A stretch of DNA of 64,000 nt, from contig JAESUZ010005114.1 in assembly GCA_017311185.1 (NCBI GenBank), positions 276,501-340,500 of the forward strand, in the 5' to 3' direction. Below the pieces are notes generated by a model. It saw only the letters and a program-made list of their open reading frames with translations, had not been told where the DNA came from and made no database searches. Made by a program: the position numbers and the translations under genes. This document shows positions 11,521 to 22,705 of the stretch, piece by piece (the first letter of the stretch is position 1; each line of letters starts with the position of its first letter). Source of the stretch: Proteles cristata cristata. Taxonomy: Eukaryota > Chordata > Mammalia > Carnivora > Hyaenidae.

Positions 11521-13036
11521 TTACTAGAATCACCACGTCAAATTTTTTTAAAAAACGTTTTTAAAAATGTTTGCAAAAATGACATCCATGTTGCAAGAGA
11601 CTGTTCCTGTCCTGGGAAGAAGCCAGGGTCAGGGTTTGGCGTCCGGCCCAGAGAAGCATCCGGATGCCCCACCTGCTGGCAGAAGGGGAAACAGAGGCTT
11701 GAAGTCGCCCCTGGGTGGACTGGAGAAGAGCAGGCGCTATTCCCCGAGGACACCCTCCGCCAGCCCCTTTCTCCTGGTGCCTGGCTAGGTGTGTGCTGCC
11801 ATGTTGCTTCACTCTATCTCTGCCTTCCCCCTGGGAGGTCACTACCCATCTGCCCCCAAGGTCATGAGTGCTTCCCTGAGCCGCAGTGAGACTGCGGAAG
11901 GCCGGCTCCATTCCTGGTCATCATGTTCTGCTCAGTTAGAGCCCAAGGTCCATTTTCACCCCCAGACCTCTGACTCCAAGGTCTCTGCTCCCCTGCGTCC
12001 AATCCTTCCCGACTGCTCGCCCTTGCCTCTGGCTCGCCCTGTACTACTTGCGAGAGCAGGGAGTGCCGCCCTGGGGACCGGAACCTGGGAAACGGGCTTC
12101 CGTGTGTGGTTTGTGTCAGCCTGTCTGGAGCCGGGCGCCCGGTGCCAGGGACCTCAGACCTCAGGGACACCTCCCCTACCTCCCATCCTGCCCCTGGGCT
12201 TCCCGAGGCCGACCCTTCCTCTGCACCCCTGCTGTGGCCCTGCAGGTGTGATGGGGGCAGCGGGGGGCATTTCTCACAATCTCTTCATCACATCCCAGCC
12301 CCTCGGTGGCCAGAGGCCGATCCTCCCCCACCTCCCAGCCCTTTTCCTGAAGGCCACACACCTTGCTGACAGCCACGTCCTCCTTCACGTGGACAGGAGG
12401 GCTAGACGGAGCTGCCCCGGGTGGACCCCCTTCCCTGCCAGGAGAAAGTTTCAGGGGACACCGACTCCCGCATCCCTCGGTCTGAAGTGGTCGTCTGCCC
12501 TAGAGCTGAACCACAGGGCTCCTCCGGAGCCACAGGCCCTGTTGACTTGTGTGAGCCCGTCTCTCATCCTTAACCCTGCACAGGCACGCTGGGAGGGGTG
12601 CCACGGCCAGAGACCAGCTCACCAGCAAGTTCCTCGACAGACAGGGTTCTGTGCCTTCACGCGTATTCCATTCGGTGAATACAAGAGTTTCTCACTCTGA
12701 TCATCCACTCAGTTGACCAAGCTCAGCTCTTCTCTTTTTGTTCAGTGCAATGGAAATTACTAGAAGACTACAAAAGCAAAGAACACATTTTGATGAATCC
12801 TTTATTGGGGAAATATTACAATGTTTAAGGCTAAATGAATGGTAGCTGACATAGCAAATGTTGACCCAACATATAGTGCAAGTCTTTAAAATTTGAGGGA
12901 TTTGAGGAGGCTAATTTGTTCATTTACTACTAAATTACCCTTAAAAATAAGAATTTTAGGGGAAAATATTTAAAAAGCCCTTAAAGGAACTTTAAAAAAA
13001 ATCACCTAAGAAAGTAAAATATTGACAGAAAGGTAT
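11521..13036. other. GC-rich block with the longest ORF, then AT-rich DNA
   Basis: A 303-codon plus-strand ORF spans 11789-12700. It is rich in Pro, Leu, Ser and Ala, and ORFs overlap it in other frames and on the minus strand. I see no domain, repeat, signal peptide or transmembrane pattern, so I treat it as chance in a low-stop region. From 12720 the DNA is AT-rich and featureless. Confidence 0.45.
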
Positions 13037-13133
13037 TATGGACTGAGGGGTATATGGACCAAGGAGTATTTGGACCGAGGGGTATATGGACTGAGAGGCA
13101 GAATGGACAGAAGGGTGTTATGGACATGATGCC
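13037..13133. repeat. 16-bp minisatellite, about six units
   Basis: Head-to-tail units of the form TATGGACYGAGGGGTA: four clear 16-bp units from 13037, then two decayed units containing AATGGACAGAAGGGTG and TATGGACATGATGCCC. Variation between units is base substitution plus one extra base. Confidence 0.88.
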
Positions 13134-13842
13134 CATTGTCACTCCTGGCACCACTCATGAGCCGACCTTATTTATAATGCAGCTATGTAAGGCGGTAATT
13201 GAAACGCTGATTGGATTCATCACTTTGTCCTCAGGTAATAGTATTGTCTCAGAGCTTAGGGAATGCTGAAATAGGATCGCCCTTTCTCCTTTGCTTTGGG
13301 TATTAATGGGATCTTGGCTATCTGTTGAGGTATTTCTTCTGAAACTTTGTGTGGATGGGGCGTACAGACAGGGAGATAAAGTTTAAAGGATGTCTCTGTG
13401 TACGCCCAATTATTGTGTCTGATAAGATAGATTGATAATCACGAGGCACATCATTCTTACTTAAACAAGAAGCCATTACAATTTTCTTTAGAACGGGATA
13501 CTGTGTGGGCATATTCATTTGTCATGAAAACAACCAAATAAACATGAATTGAGATGACTTTTTGTTTACTTTCAGAAGAAGTGATGTGCTGAATCCTTTC
13601 CTTCAGTGCTTATTTATTGCGCACACTGCACTGTTTGTAATTAGAAAGTGCATTGTGTCTAGTCGTCCAGAATGGCCGCTATAATTTACTTGTGAGGCAA
13701 TTTGGAATTTTATCCCTTCGGCACATATGGGATATTTTTTCAGGGTATTTGATTTTGACTGTTCTAGTCTGAATGCCATATTTGAAGTAGCTTTTGTAGA
13801 TGATGTCATATGTAGCAGTAATTTGAGGGGAAAAAATTCACT
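13134..13842. other. Repeat-free AT-rich block with GATA cluster
   Basis: About 700 bp with no recognisable transposon or simple repeat, lying between a minisatellite and a MIR. It contains GATAAGATAGATTGATAATC at 13421-13440 (three GATA words in 20 bp) and several TAAT-type words. It might be a conserved non-coding element; nothing proves function. Confidence 0.35.
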
Positions 13843-14010
13843 CACTACCTATTATGAGCCAGATACTTCCAGATATTTCTTGTGCTTTCTACTTTGAGTT
13901 TTGAAAGATGTCAACCACTCGGTATCATCATCTTACAAGTGAAGAAGACTGGTGTCAGAGACACAAAGTTGTTTGACATGTGTGTTCAGCCGGTAGACAC
14001 TGAAGGCCAT
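13843..14010 (-). mobile_element. MIR, minus strand
   Basis: TACCTATTATGAGCCAGATA, TATCATCATCTTACAAGTGA and CAGAGACACAAAGTTGTTTG follow the reversed order of a MIR (core, then the GATGAGGAAACTGAGGC-like zone, then the tRNA side). Ancient and diverged. Confidence 0.7.
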
Positions 14011-14774
14011 TGTTCTTAGCCACGGGCCTTTCTCTACCTGTAGAGCCACATAGCCAGTAGGGGAGCTGGCACAGCATCTGCTCGCTGGCTCGGGACATGA
14101 GGAAAGAAGAAGAGGGAGCACTTGCCTGATTCTTTGAGGGGCTGAACAGAGACCACCCACGCTTTCCTCAACCCTCAGTGAGACTTATTTACTGGCGTGG
14201 CCACCCCAGGTCTCAGGACTCCGGGAGAGGTGACCTCAGCCATGGAGGTCGCTGCCGCTGGAGTCAAGGTCTTTTCTGCAAATAATAATAAAAATACGCT
14301 GAAGGGTATTCATTCCTGCAACACCTATAGATACGTCAATAAAACTGATACTAGACTTGGAAGTCATCTGACTTTCCTTCATGGTGCAGAAAAACATCTC
14401 TCTTGTTTCAGAGAAAGGGGGGGGCTGTAGATGAATTAAAGGGGGAAAATATTGACAGTCATAAAGCGGTACGTGTACGGGTGTTGTTACACCCTTCTCT
14501 CTGCTGTTATTCAGACATCGCACAATAAAACTGTAAAAAAATCAAACGTTCTGGTCAGTGCACTGCCTCCCTCTCCTACCTTAAAGGGACCCTGACTTTG
14601 AAGCTTTTCATCTTCACAGGGCAGCAGCCCTGCCCACCCAGACGGCGGAGACCAGGAGCACAGACACGGGAGGGGCAGCTGGGGGGTGGGGGGGGGGTCG
14701 GGGGGCAGGCCGACCGGGGATGCTGGAGTCGTGGACACAACAGAAGAACAGGAGGCAGAAGCTATCATAGACCA
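14011..14774. other. Unique DNA with a poly-G run
   Basis: Unremarkable except for an almost pure G tract at 14681-14706, which could form a quadruplex. No gene signature. Confidence 0.45.
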
Positions 14775-14983
14775 GGGCGCCTGGGTGGCTCAGTGGGTTA
14801 AGCGCCCGACTTCAGCTTAAGTCATGACCTCACAGTGCGTGGGTTCGAGCCCCGCGTCGGGCTCTGTGCTGACAGCTCAGAGCCTGGAGCCTGTTTCAGA
14901 TTCTGTATCTCCCTCTCTCTGACCCTCCCCTGCTCATACCGTCTGTCTCTCTCAGAAATAAATAAAACATTAAAAAAAAAAAA
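14775..14983 (+). mobile_element. Carnivore SINE, young-looking
   Basis: Near-consensus copy with an intact B box (GGGTTCGAGCCCCG) and poly-A tail. The perfect 17-bp target duplication AGAAGCTATCATAGACC at 14757-14773 and 14984-15000 suggests recent insertion. Confidence 0.98.
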
Positions 14984-15000
14984 AGAAGCTATCATAGACC

Positions 15001-15303
15001 TTCTTCCCTGCACTGCGGCAAGTAAAGGCAGAGCCGGTAGAGGGGGCTTCTCCTCCCCTACCTCACGGGGCCAGAGGCTCAGCCCTAGTCCCCACGGTGT
15101 CCCTGAACACGGAAGAAGAGGACTGGGTGTTTCTGTGCACTGCTTTTGTCACCGGCCGGGAGGCTGTCCCCACTGCCTGGCCTGCCTGGGCGCCGTGCCC
15201 AGAGACCCAGCACGGCCGCGCAGAGCATCAGGGACCCGGTGTACCGCGTGACTTACCTTCACAGCTCTTCTGTCTTCGGATAAAGTTTAAGGGGCTTCAA
15301 ATA
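15001..15303. other. GC-rich unique spacer between SINEs
   Basis: Nothing recognised; overlapping short ORFs only. Confidence 0.4.
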
Positions 15304-15512
15304 GGGGCAGCTGGGTGGCTCGGTCAGTTAAGCCTCTGACTCTTGATTTTGGCTCAGGTCAGGATCTTAGGGTTCTTGGGGTTAAACCCTGTGCCAGGCT
15401 CTGTGCTGACAATGTGGAGCCTGCTTGTGATTCTCTCTCTGCCCCCCCGCCCCACCCCTGCTTGCTCTCTCCCTCTCTCTCAAAATAAATAAATATTTTT
15501 TTTAAAAAAGGA
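15304..15512 (+). mobile_element. Carnivore SINE, variant subfamily
   Basis: This copy has the extended CTCTGACTCTTGATTTTGGCTC head and TGACAATGTGGAGCCTGC, unlike the TGACAGCTCAGAGCC type. Target duplication GGCTTCAAATA / GGCTTGAAATA at 15293-15303 and 15513-15523. Confidence 0.95.
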
Positions 15513-15610
15513 GGCTTGAAATAATTTAACCATATATTTGAATATGTTTATTTCTCTAGCTGTTCATAATTTCAGTGAATTATAAGAGTCATTTAAAATA
15601 GAACCATGTT

Positions 15611-15830
15611 GGGGCGCCCGGGTGGCTTAGTCGGTTGAGCGTCCGACTTTCGCTCAGGTCATGATCTCGCGGTTCGTGGGTTCGAGCCCCGCGTCGGGCT
15701 CTGTGCTGACTGCCAGCTCAGAGCCTGGAAGCCTGTTTCAGTCTGTGACTCCCTCTCTCTCTGACCCTCCCCTGCTCATGCTGTCTCTCTCTCTCTCCTA
15801 GAAATAAATAAAACATTAAAAAAGTTTAAA
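15611..15830 (+). mobile_element. Carnivore SINE, TGCC-insertion subgroup (tandem copy 1)
   Basis: Carries the diagnostic CTGACTGCCAGCTCAG. The 16-bp target AAAATAGAACCATGTT lies before it at 15595-15610 and after it at 15831-15846, immediately followed by another SINE. Confidence 0.98.
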
Positions 15831-15846
15831 AAAATAGAACCATGTT

Positions 15847-16065
15847 GGGGCACCTGGGTGGCTCATCAGGTTAAGCATCTGACTTGGGCTCAGGTCATGA
15901 TCTCATGGTTCGTGGGTTCAAACCCACGTTGGGCTCTGTGCTGACAGCTCAGAGCCTGGAACCTGTTTCAGATTCTATGTCTCCCTCTCTCTCTGACCCT
16001 CCCCTGCTCATGCTGTCTCTCTCTCTCTCTCTCTCTCTCTCTTAGAAATAAATAAAACATTTAAA
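15847..16065 (+). mobile_element. Carnivore SINE without TGCC insertion (tandem copy 2)
   Basis: Same orientation as the preceding SINE but of a different type (CTGACAGCTCAG). It is flanked by target copies at 15831-15846 and 16066-16080 (AAAATAGGACCATGT, one change). It has a long CT microsatellite before the tail. Confidence 0.98.
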
Positions 16066-16249
16066 AAAATAGGACCATGTAAGTAGATCTTAATTAAATG
16101 TTATTAAATAATCAAAATCATTATCCTATAATTTAAACCATGAATTAAAATGTTTTTCCAAAGAAATCAGAAAAATGGAAGCAACAATGAACTAGTTTTT
16201 AGAATTAAGATGAGTCGTTCAGGTCCAATTTTGAAACATAGAGTATTCC

Positions 16250-16466
16250 TTTTTTCTTAATTTTTTTAAAAGTTTATTTATTTTGAGAACGAGAGAGAGA
16301 GAGCAAAGCAGAGGAGGAGCAGTGAACGAGGGAAACAGAATCTCAAACAGGCTGTGCTGTCAGCACAGAGCCTGATGTGGGGCTCAAACTCACGAAAGTG
16401 TAAGATTATGACCTGAGCCAAAATTAAGAGTCTGTTGCTTAACCAACTGAGCCACCTAGGAGCCCC
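16250..16466 (-). mobile_element. Carnivore SINE, older, minus strand
   Basis: The reversed head ends GAGCCACCTAGGAGCCCC. Target duplication TAGAGTATTC (16239-16248) / TAGAGCATTC (16467-16476). It belongs to the AAAATTAAGAGTC-containing variant (extended head). Confidence 0.95.
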
Positions 16467-16476
16467 TAGAGCATTC

Positions 16477-16849
16477 TTGATAGAGAGATGATTACTATCT
16501 TAATTAAATCATAATTTAGCAAGAAAACCTGTGTAGCCCAATCCAAAGGGATTTTCTCTGGCTTCTCAGAGGAAAGCAATAAATCTGTTTTGATCACAAT
16601 ATGTACCTCAGAATTCATCCAGGAATGACTATTGCTCATGACCATTTCAGACAAACATATGGAAGATTCAAGAGAAGAAAAGGAGAGGAAGTGCGAGTGA
16701 CTTTGTAATAAATGGCCTGTGGGCCAAGGTAGCCCATGGGTTGACGCCGGGTTTTGTGGTCCGGGCTGACCTCCAGGGTGACAGCCCTTCCGTGCGAACT
16801 GAATGTCAGCTCGTTAGTAGCTGTGGTTGGGGAATTTGCAGCTTCAACG
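16477..16849. other. Unique DNA, nothing recognised
   Basis: AT-rich then mixed, no signature. Confidence 0.4.
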
Positions 16850-17235
16850 TCCCCTCTCCTGGTGTCCATGCTCTCTGGCATGTGACTTTGTATTTCTTCC
16901 CACTGATGAAGAGGAATTTTCCCTCATTCCTTACCTGGGCTCAGCCAGTGCTTTGCCTGGTCCAAGACAGCTCTGTGGGAGAGGCGAGACTTGAGGCTGG
17001 AAAGCGCTTGTGCGACTGGGTCTATTGCGTGTGCCTTGGCTCCTCTCTGGACGAGAACATGTCCCATAGCCTGCTGGGACTGGGGGAGCCCCCCTCTGCC
17101 CCCAGGGCCTGAGCCTGAGCAGACCCCAAGAATTCGGACCAGATCAGCCATTGGGCGACCCAGAGGCCCGTAGAGTGATGTCCCATTAACCCACCGAGCA
17201 TCTGGAGGAGTTTGTTTTGTGACATTGGCCATGAT
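16850..17235 (+). mobile_element. Possible old MaLR-like LTR remnant
   Basis: GGCATGTGACTTTG, then GACTTGAGGCTGGAAAGCGC, then TAGCCTGCTGGGACTGG, then GAGGAGTTTGTTTTGTGACA follow the order of an old LTR-type repeat ending in GGTTTGTTA-like sequence. Strongly decayed; the family is uncertain. Confidence 0.45.
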
Positions 17236-17800
17236 AGATGGTGGATGCAGTGTCTAGGAATCAGAATATCCTTTCTGGAGATGAAGACAAAGCCAGCCAA
17301 GAAATGTCGTCTAGAATCATGCACTGTGTATCTCTGCCGATTTAACTATAGAAACTGGTAATTCTTGTCATTCAGGATTGTAAATTTGAGCTCCCAAAGG
17401 CTTCAAGTAAAAGACGTTAGGAATTTATGTAAGTTCTGTTGGGTGAGGGTATTTATTTCAAAGCTCATCAGTATTTGTAAAACAGAAAACGTTCAACACG
17501 TGTAACTGGCTAATAGTAAAATATAAACACAGGGCAGATCTCGTGGGGGGAGTAGTGGTGACAGTGAACCTGGGGGTCTGCTATGTTTTCCATCCCACCG
17601 ACTTGCCTGTCGTGGGACAACAGGGACATTATTTCATGTGACTGCCACCGCAGGTCCCAGGAAAGCTAACAAGTGCTTGCTTTCCTATCGTAGGAGCTAG
17701 ATCGTTAACCTGAGCTCCCCACGGGCATCGCGGGTGGACTTGAGGTCCAAGCTATTTTTTGAGTGGGTTGAATTCAGTTCTCCAAGGTAGGAATCCATAC
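17236..17800. other. Unique DNA, nothing recognised
   Basis: Mixed composition. The ORFs here are short and unremarkable. Confidence 0.4.
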
Positions 17801-17920
17801 ATTTTCCCTGTAATGAGCCAGGTAGCAAACATACTTGGCTTTGAAGGTGCCATATGTGCTCAGGCGACCGTAATGATGGCCAATTCCTGCGAATATAACC
17901 ATTTGCCTCAGATCCGGACG
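17801..17920 (+). mobile_element. Non-autonomous hAT-like DNA transposon fragment
   Basis: TTTCCCTGTAATGAGCCAGG, TAGCAAACATACTTGGCTTT and GCCATATGTGCTCAGGCGAC parallel the internal part of the common mammalian hAT-type elements (CTGTAAAGGGCCAGATAGTA type). The terminal inverted repeats are not recognisable. Confidence 0.55.
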
Positions 17921-20889
17921 TCTCTGAAGGGCCATCACTGAGCCCCTGCTGTGTTACGTCTCCTTTCTTCTCCTGCTTCATCCCAGACGTGTTTGCTGGG
18001 GAACCCGAGTTAAGACAGGTGTTCGAGAACAGTCCATATCCTGACTATGGCTCTGTAGAAACATCCACCACACAGGGCTACCGAGAGCCACCTGCTGAGT
18101 TAATTCCCCTTTGAGCAACACACCTTGACAATTCCTCGGAATCTGCTCTAATTGTGTTATGGGTTTCATACTTGGAAAGATTATCAGAAGGAGGGTGTCC
18201 TGACATCAAGGGCCATCACAGAAAGTTGGGGCAGCCGAAACAGTCCATGACGTTAGTCACCTCCAGGGAGCATGCCCCCACTGGGTGAGCTGACCCAGTA
18301 TCTGTTCCCTGGCAGGGTGCTCCCCCAGCCTCCCCGGTGCTGCCTCACTCAGCGCCATGCTCCTTCCTGGACGGACCACATAGTAGGGGTCCTCACCGGC
18401 CTCTGGACTGCTGCCCTCCCCACACCAGTGCCAGCACAGGCAGGGACACATGTCATGAGGCTCATCGTTCCCTGCGTTTTTCTCCCCCGTGTCCAGCCAT
18501 TCTGCCCGCTGACCAGGCACAGCGCTGGAAACGTGCGTCCGGAGGGCCTGAGGCCATCTCGAGGTGCCTTTGATGTGATGCTTGGGCTTCCCTGAGCCTT
18601 CGTTGGCCGCAGGGGTGAGGGAAGGACCCGGCATCTGACCGCTGCCCCTCCAGGTCATCTCTTCTGCCGCATCCGCGGGACCACAGGCGCTTTGCATTGC
18701 TCTCTCTTCTCGGCCTAATCCTGATTTCCTTCTAGGACATTCTCTCCTCCTTATAAAATAGCATCTCCTTTTCCTTCCAGAAACCAGTCCTGTGGCTTAC
18801 TGTTAATGATATAAGAAGGGAGAATCTTACAGATAAAGGAGCAAAACTCTATAGTTATTTCAAAATTAACATATCCATCCATCCTCATTCAAAGTGCAGA
18901 AGACAAAAAATAAAGCAAATTAAATGTGACCTCCTCCCATCCCCTGTCCTGGGTGTATTCCCCTCCCCGGCCCCCAGATGAAACATGAATGTCTTCTATC
19001 TCAGGCGATCCAAACTACGAAAGGGAGGGCAGGGAAAGGGGGACCGAGAAGGGTGCACAGAGAACACAAGGGAGGCCCCTCCCAGGAGGATTGCTTCCTC
19101 TGTCGCACGGGTGCTCAGCACAGGCACTAGGAGTGTTGTTCACAGGGCCCCGCCCACCTCTGTTGAGCAGACCCAGAACGAACAGCCTCCACAATGGGAG
19201 ATCAGCAGGGATGCAGAGCAGAGCGTGTCACCCAGACCCTGTCCTGACCTCCGTTCCCAGGACCGCGACAAGAAGGTCACGTGGGGGGTCACAGACAGCC
19301 GCATGGGTTGAGTGCACACAGGTGGACCAGCACCCGCCTCTGGGGCCAGAGTTAAGGGTTCATGGTCTCACTGCGTATTTGAGTTCCTCCTTCATGTACA
19401 GCAGCTGATGGACATGAAGGGGAGACGGCCAGGCTCCGTTCTGGAGGATTCCCACATTTGGGCCGGCTCCGCGGGCCCCACTCCCTCTCAGAGGCTATGG
19501 AAGGTGACTGGAGACACAGATTGTCCCCACAAACGCATCTATTTAGATGGCATGCACCCACAGAAAGTATGGGTCCGTGCAGACAGACAGCTCTGAATTT
19601 GTACCTTGAGAAATACCTGTTCCTTGGAACCCCTCTCACAGGTGGCTTGTGCGCTGCCAAAGTAAGTGAGACCAGACCCACAAAGTTACAAAACTGGGGA
19701 GTCCCAGAGCAAAGAGGGCCTCAAGAGCAATGGGCGTCTCGCTCCCCCGCCCTGGATGCTAACTCTTTAGGCTGAAGGAAGGTGACCTGTGGCTGGCGCT
19801 CCGGCCCCATGACGGTCAGGGCAGCTGCGATCACCGCATCTCTTACTGGCTCTTCTCAGGGTTGTGTTCTACACAGAACCCCAGTCTGGGAATCTATGGA
19901 CCAGGCATACTGAAATACCCGGACTGTAACAGAAGGGAAGCCGGGCTTTACTAGAAGGAAGCGGTCCCATAGTGACGCTGTAGAAATTGCACCTCAACAG
20001 ACTTCCTGTCCCTAGCTGTTAGTCACTGAACGGTCAGGAGAACATTCATTTTATATTAGGAAAAACTGATGAAATTTTGAAATGTGTGTCTGCATAATTC
20101 CATGATCGGATTCACTTTGCTCCATCTTCCATCATGATTTTATTTTACTTTGTTGGAACCTTACGATCTAGATCTGATTCTGTATTTTTGTTTCACTTAA
20201 AACACGCCCATAGCATTTTCCACATGAGAAAATAATCTTTTAATGGCTGCTGAAGGCTTCTCCGACGATCTGTTGAATGGAGGTCAATGTTATTATCTCC
20301 AGTTTATGGTGAGGAGTTGCTAAGGGGTCACTGGGCTGGTCAAAGGCCCCCTTGTCAGAGCAAGGTCGGGATCCTCCAGCCTCTTGCCAGCACTCCGTCT
20401 CTGCCCCCAGGCCCTCCGCAGATTACGGTCCTTACTTCTCTTATAATAACCCTGTGCTGTGATATTTTGGTCTCGGCATCCTCCGTACGCATTCCTGTCA
20501 TTACCATTTCAGAGGAAAAAGGTCATGAGCTATTTATTCCTGGAAAACTAGCAATTCCTAGATTATAGCGCTTTCTTAATATCCAACCAGAACCCAGCAA
20601 TTACTCTTAGGAAGGATGGGGTTAAGTGAAGAGGTTTATTCATTGTTTCAATAACAGGAATGTGCTGTTACTTGAGCAGGTATGACGCCCCTCATAGCTC
20701 AGCACTTACGTATGTACCCGATTCTCCCGGGCACGTGGTGCGGCGGGTGGCCCCGTCCAGCTGCTGGGGACATTCCGGAACCACCAGCACTGTTCCGTAG
20801 CCTCTACAGGCGGAACCTGAAACCTGCGCTAGTTTGTTGTTATTGCTACATTTAGACTAGCCTTGACCTTACTCTGCATTTTCCAGACC
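17921..20889. other. Long stretch without recognised gene
   Basis: Mostly moderate to high GC. ORFs up to 146 codons overlap on both strands, with no recognised product. Around 20190-20290 (TTAATGGCTGCTGAAGGCTT and neighbours) there may be an old L1 3' region. No SINE lies between 16.5 and 22.5 kb, the longest SINE gap in the first half. Confidence 0.4.
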
Positions 20890-21110
20890 ACACTGAGGGC
20901 TTTCTGCGACGATGGCCTTCGGGTCCTCATCCTTCCCTGCAGCCAGACCCTCGCGGCGCCCCCAGCCCCGGCCGCTTAGGCGGCAGGAAGCCCACCCATG
21001 CGCAGCCGTGCAGCTGGGGCCCCGGGGAGGGCTGCCGGTCTCCCCAGCTGCACCCTTGGGAACGGCCCCCGCCCCCTGCCCAGGCCACCTGTCCTGACCA
21101 AGGGACGGCA
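20890..21110. promoter_or_regulatory. Short CpG-dense cluster
   Basis: Roughly 220 bp with closely spaced CpGs (for example CTCGCGGCGCC, CCCCGGCCGCTTAGGCGGC). It is too short for a classical island and no promoter motif or gene start is visible. It may be a decayed island or an undermethylated patch. Confidence 0.3.
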
Positions 21111-21189
21111 CACGTAAGCCCACAGCTGGACGCAGGGATGATGGAGAGAAGCCCACGCCACCAGGGACGGTTCCCTGCCGGCTGCCTAC

Positions 21190-21345
21190 ACGCCGGACCT
21201 CACCGAACCCTCACACGCACCCTCCAAGGTGCGTGTCCCTGTTACACGTAAGGAAACAAGGCTAAGAGACCTTGTGTGTCTCCTGTAGAGCCTCAGGGAC
21301 CAAACCGGACGGGCGTGTCTGCCCCGCCCCCCCAACGGCATCTTA
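21190..21345 (-). mobile_element. Probable MIR, minus strand
   Basis: ACCGAACCCTCACACGCACC, CCTGTTACACGTAAGGAAAC and AGGCTAAGAGACCTTGTGTG follow the reversed MIR order (AACAACCC, CCCATTTTACAGATGAGGAAAC, GAGGTTAAGT). Diverged. Confidence 0.6.
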
Positions 21346-22466
21346 CTGCCTCTTGCAACCAAGTCCCGTGCAGCCTTCTTATCAAGAAGAAAAAGAGGTC
21401 AAACACCAGCCGAAGTCATTTTCAGTATTCCTGAATAAAGAGTTAAAACAAAACAAAAAACTCAAATCCCCCTGGACCCACAGCTGTCTCACCAGGAAAG
21501 GCCTCCCCCTGCTTCCTGAGGGAGCGAAAAGGCTCCGGCGGTGGAGACAAGGGGCGCTGTCCCGGAGAGAACAGCAGGGGGCAGAGCCGGCCAGGACGAC
21601 AGGCTGAGCGCTTCCCGACCAGGCGGCCTCCGCCTCCCGTTCAGAAAGTGCGAGATCTCCACGCAAATAACCGTACAGTACACTGGTTAGTTTGGGGGAA
21701 GAGAAAGTTCCCCTTTCTTTTTACACATGAAAACCTAGAGAATTGACACGTATACAAACTCAAAATGCACATACGTGCATACAGATTGCTATCTTTCAAT
21801 GCATATAGATACCGGTTAAAGGTGGATGGGAAGACAGAACTCTAACGGTGGGCTTGGCATCAAATTATGGGAGTCTTTTAAGACTTGCTGGAGAGCTGGG
21901 GAATTAAATGAACATTCTAAACCAGAAGAGAAACTTCTGAGCTGTGTCACATGGTTCATTCTTATTATCGTTTCCTAGTTTCTCAAGGAAATTCTGTGAA
22001 AATGCAGAAGAGAATGTAAGATGATAGATCCTACTAGAAAGGGCAATGTGTGCTCATGACTGTCCAGGCCACTGAGACGGTCCGGCCACCAAAGCACACC
22101 GAACGCCCTGAGCGGAGCGCCAGGGCAGACACGTGTGAGGGTCCCGCTCCCAGGCCTGCCCCCTCCCTGACGGGGGACATCCCGGCGCCTCCCCCGTCAC
22201 TGTTTCTCCCAGTTCACCCGAGATTTCCCGTCAAAACCCTGAAGCAGGTGTGCCAGCTCGAACAGAGCGAGTAGGAGTCTCACACTGCACGGCAAGGTGG
22301 CCGGGGAAGGCTGTCACCCAAAAAACGATGGCCCTGCCTGAAGGGGCACAAGTCTCTGCCTTTAAACCCAAATGTGAGGTTGTGCTTTGAAAACCAAATA
22401 CGTGGCATCTGGGAAGAACGGAACCGCCTGTGGGTGACAGTGACAGTGGACCACATCTCAGCACTC
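21346..22466. other. Unique DNA, nothing recognised
   Basis: GC-rich to 21650 and at 22070-22260, AT-rich between. Only short chance-like ORFs. Confidence 0.4.
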
Positions 22467-22482
22467 AAAATCAGTTAACAGA

Positions 22483-22688
22483 GGGGCGCCTGGGTGGCCC
22501 AGTCGGTTAAGCATCCGACTTCAGCTCAAGTCATGATCTCACAGTTTGTGGGTTCGAGCCCCACGTTGGGCTCTGTGCTGACAGCTCAGAGCCTGGAGCT
22601 ACTTCGGATTCTGTGTCTCCCTCTCTCTGCTCCTACCCCGGTCCTGCTCTCTCTCTCTCTCAAAAATAAATAACATTGAAAACATTAA
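22483..22688 (+). mobile_element. Carnivore SINE, full length
   Basis: Intact head and B box (GGGTTCGAGCCCCA). Target duplication AAAATCAGTTAACAGAG at 22467-22483 and 22689-22705 (last G ambiguous). Confidence 0.97.
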
Positions 22689-22705
22689 AAAATCAGTTAA
22701 CAGAG

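Noticed and set aside
14775..14850. tRNA-like A box and B box that could be a tRNA-Lys gene
   Set aside because: The tRNA-like part is fused to a CT-rich body and A-rich tail, is dispersed in about 31 copies and is flanked by target duplications, so it is a SINE head.
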